Origin: Phycisphaera sp.
Lineage (GTDB): Bacteria > Planctomycetota > Phycisphaerae > Phycisphaerales > UBA1924
Direction of reading: 5' to 3'
NCBI GenBank assembly: GCA_020639255.1
Contig: JACKGZ010000008.1
Span: 62,001 to 126,000 of the forward strand
Length of the DNA: 64,000 bases
Shown: one piece after another, positions 62,525 to 64,000 of the stretch
Layout: every line of letters starts with the position of its first letter
Position numbering within the stretch: position 1 is the stretch's first letter
Translations under genes and position numbers: made by a program
The notes under the pieces: model-generated
What the model was told of the DNA's origin: nothing
What the model saw: only the letters and a program-made list of their open reading frames with translations
Databases searched by the model: none

Positions 62525-62552
62525 ATACTACCTTGCCTTTGGCAGTTGTCAA
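62525..62552 (-). promoter_or_regulatory. Promoter of the lys leader and operon
   Basis: On the minus strand TTGACA (62552-62547), a 16-base spacer and TAGTAT (62530-62525). Nine bases separate the -10 box from the ATG at 62515, so transcription should begin at or just before the start codon. Confidence 0.7.
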
Positions 62553-62625
62553 TCTGCGGATTGATCTTCGGCGTTGCCCGGTGATCGGGTTCAATCAAAC
62601 TCGTGGAAACGCCATGAAGGCTTCG

Positions 62626-62646
62626 TAAAGCCCCAGAATCAGGGCT
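62626..62646 (-). terminator. Weak terminator-like hairpin at the response regulator stop
   Basis: On the minus strand AGCCC (62646-62642), an eight-base loop and GGGCT (62633-62629) form a five-pair stem overlapping the stop codon, followed by TTTACG. It may end the two-component transcript before the lys promoter. Confidence 0.4.
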
Positions 62647-63265
62647 GTACCACGCCCTCGCGGATGGCCCAGCGGACGAGGTCCACCCGCGAGCGGACGT
62701 CGAGCTTCCGCATGGCGTTGGTCAGGTGGCTCTCGATGGTCTTGGGCGAACGCCCGAGTTTCTCGCCGATGACCTTGGTGGTGCAGCCCTGCGCAGCGAG
62801 TGCGATGACAGCGAGTTCGCGCGGCGTGAGGATGCTTGCTTTGGGCTCGGCGATGCTCTGGAGCATCCGGGCCCGCACCGACTCCGAGTACACGTGCTCA
62901 TCCTTCATGACGGCTTTGATTGCGTCGATGATGAACTCAGCGGGCTCGCTTTTGGTCAGGAAACCGGCAAACCCGTAGCCGATCGCCCGGCTGATGTTGT
63001 TGTCCGTGGGGTATGCCGTGAGTGCGAGCACTTTGAGTTCTGGCTGTTCGCATCGAGCATCTTCGCTCACATCGAACGAATCGCACCCGGGCACATCGAG
63101 ATCGACGATCAGGACGTCTGGCTCATAATCTCGAACGATTTCGATGAGGGCATCGCGTGAAGCGCAGCTGCCGACAACTTCGATACCTTCTTCTGAGTTC
63201 AGAAGAAGTGTCAAACCATCGCGAACAACTCGATGATCATCAAGAATGGCGCATCGGATATTCAT
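62639..63265 (-). CDS. NarL/FixJ family response regulator
   Basis: 208 residues. Receiver domain: acidic pair in AILDDHRVVRDGL, phosphoacceptor Asp in VLIVDLDVPG (about residue 55), and Lys in GFLTKSEPAEFI. The C-terminal LuxR-type HTH is LTPRELAVIALAAQGCTTKVIGEKLGRSPKTIESHLTNAMRKL. It is a DNA-binding transcription regulator, probably paired with the histidine kinase encoded 126 bases upstream. Its targets are not shown; the lys leader promoter is the next downstream element on the strand. Confidence 0.94.
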   Translation of the reverse strand: MNIRCAILDDHRVVRDGLTLLLNSEEGIEVVGSCASRDALIEIVRDYEPDVLIVDLDVPGCDSFDVSEDARCEQPELKVLALTAYPTDNNISRAIGYGFAGFLTKSEPAEFIIDAIKAVMKDEHVYSESVRARMLQSIAEPKASILTPRELAVIALAAQGCTTKVIGEKLGRSPKTIESHLTNAMRKLDVRSRVDLVRWAIREGVVQP

Positions 63266-63351
63266 GAGCCGGAAACATAGTTAGAGCAATAAACCAACTC
63301 CATAACGGACACCTGCTCTGGCATCAAATAGGCATGGATACGCACAAATCA

Positions 63352-63388
63352 CGGGGAAACCCTCAGCCGATCGGCAGGGGAAACCCCG
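63352..63388 (-). other. Intercistronic hairpin after the kinase gene
   Basis: Just after the kinase stop the bases form a long imperfect hairpin. Outer stem CGGGG/CCCCG, an A3/A3 internal loop (on the plus strand), inner stem CCCT/GGGG, and a GCC GATC GGC cap. No T-tract follows on the minus strand. It may protect or separate the kinase and regulator parts of one message. The remaining gap to 63266 holds the regulator's leader with a possible TATGTT -10 box. Confidence 0.45.
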
Positions 63389-63391
63389 ATT

Positions 63392-64000
63392 CTAATCTCG
63401 CCCCTTTGGCGCCGAACACAACGGGAATTCTACCACAAACTCGGTGCCTCGCGTCGAGCTTTCGACACGGATCCTCCCGGCATGATCGCGCACAATACCG
63501 TGAACAATTGACAAACCGAGCCCGGTACCCTGTTCGTGTGTCTTCGTGGTAAAGAACGGATCGAAGATCCTGTCCGCCATCTCGGCGCTGATCCCGGGCC
63601 CGGCATCGGTCACTCTGAGTTCGACGTAGGCGGAGTCAGACGTCGATGGCCCTACTCGAATTCCGATCGGTGCGCCGATCGCCGAGGCGTCGCGGGCATT
63701 CACGACAAGGTTCAGCACGACCTGCTGAAGCTGAGATGCATTCCCGATCACCCAGAATGGGTCATCGGCCAAGCCCTCAATCACAAGCTCATAATCGGGC
63801 TCGACCAGCGTTCGGAGTGTTGTCTCAAACATACGCACCGATTCACACAAATCGATCTGCTTATGCTCTACCTCATTTCGTTGCGAGAAAGTCTTGAGTG
63901 ACGAGATGATCCCTCGGGCCTGCGCGATTGACTGTCGGATCACATCGGTTGCCTGTTCGACATCACCCGGCTTCCCTCTGCCGCTGCTGAGTGATATTGC
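63392..64000 (-). CDS. Histidine kinase, C-terminal part (cut by the window edge)
   Basis: The frame is open to the window end, giving 202 visible residues. The last dimerisation helix (EQATDVIRQSIAQARGIISSLKTFSQRNE) and the full HATPase domain are seen: N box VVLNLVVNARDAS, G1 VTDAGPGIS, F/G2 FFTTKTHEQGTGLGLSIVHGIVRDHAGRI. The subtype resembles NtrB-like kinases. The His box and sensor lie outside. Partner of the NarL-type regulator downstream. Confidence 0.93.
   Translation of the reverse strand, partial: AISLSSGRGKPGDVEQATDVIRQSIAQARGIISSLKTFSQRNEVEHKQIDLCESVRMFETTLRTLVEPDYELVIEGLADDPFWVIGNASQLQQVVLNLVVNARDASAIGAPIGIRVGPSTSDSAYVELRVTDAGPGISAEMADRIFDPFFTTKTHEQGTGLGLSIVHGIVRDHAGRIRVESSTRGTEFVVEFPLCSAPKGRD

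Noticed and set aside
62325..62594. Longer minus-strand frame overlapping the lys leader
   Set aside because: It runs through the promoter boxes and the terminator, has no SD and is Arg/Ser/Pro-rich. The 29-codon frame fits the promoter and terminator instead.

Overview
The window looks like a chromosomal segment of a free-living, GC-rich planctomycete, most likely of the class Phycisphaerae. The taxonomic clues are as follows. Six secreted proteins carry C-terminal dockerin-like calcium-loop repeats with the motif PADFSAWVAxFN, several ending in -GC. Two proteins carry VPAP...RRRR sorting tails of the PEP-CTERM kind. There is a planctomycete-type PSCyt1/DUF1549/DUF1553 cytochrome followed by a DUF1501 protein. 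There are three prepilin-like H-X9-DG proteins and a Ser/Thr kinase with TPR repeats. The taxon is inferred; no rRNA gene is present.

Left edge (1-8260). A SAM-I/IV-clan riboswitch on the minus strand, with its own promoter, precedes a gene of which only five codons lie inside the window. Next come a secreted subtilisin-like protease, a secreted glycoamylase-like protein, an unknown secreted protein and a XylR-like regulator, all on the minus strand. The regulator is divergent from a five-gene plus-strand operon (8336-17813): PSCyt1/DUF1549/DUF1553 protein, DUF1501 protein, a DUF2231-cytochrome-propeller fusion, a Gfo/Idh/MocA oxidoreductase and a sodium:solute symporter. It is probably a sugar or polyol catabolic unit. 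A large hybrid histidine kinase, purE-purK and tRNA-Thr(UGU) follow.

Middle (22.9-39.8 kb). This stretch holds a metallophosphatase-LamG protein, a TauE/SafE permease, a PstS-like dockerin protein, two divergent prepilin-like proteins, a lamin-tail dockerin protein and a choice-of-anchor-I propeller protein. A photolyase is coupled to a DCC-family protein. A three-subunit proton-translocating transhydrogenase operon (pntAA-pntAB-pntB) ends in a DUF2238 membrane protein.

39.9-53.1 kb is a carbohydrate locus that looks built for beta-1,3-glucan (laminarin). It has a GH16-CBM6 laminarinase, a prepilin-like protein, a LacI regulator with a perfect palindrome upstream, a PEP-CTERM protein, a duplicated-module dockerin protein, a sugar ABC transporter (binding protein plus two permeases), a GH1 glucosidase, a clan GH-A hydrolase and a convergent galactokinase.

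Right end (53.2-64 kb). A Ser/Thr kinase is followed on the minus strand by a PEP-CTERM protein, an FHA-SpoIIE phosphatase and the LysW-carrier amino-acid operon lysW-X-Y-Z-K. Upstream of lysW I find what looks like a complete transcription attenuator: a near-leaderless 29-codon peptide with four AAA lysine codons within seven codons, a strong intrinsic terminator, and a 10-base segment of the peptide gene exactly complementary to the terminator's 5' arm and loop. This is the most interesting item in the window. A NarL-type response regulator and the C-terminal part of a histidine kinase close the window.
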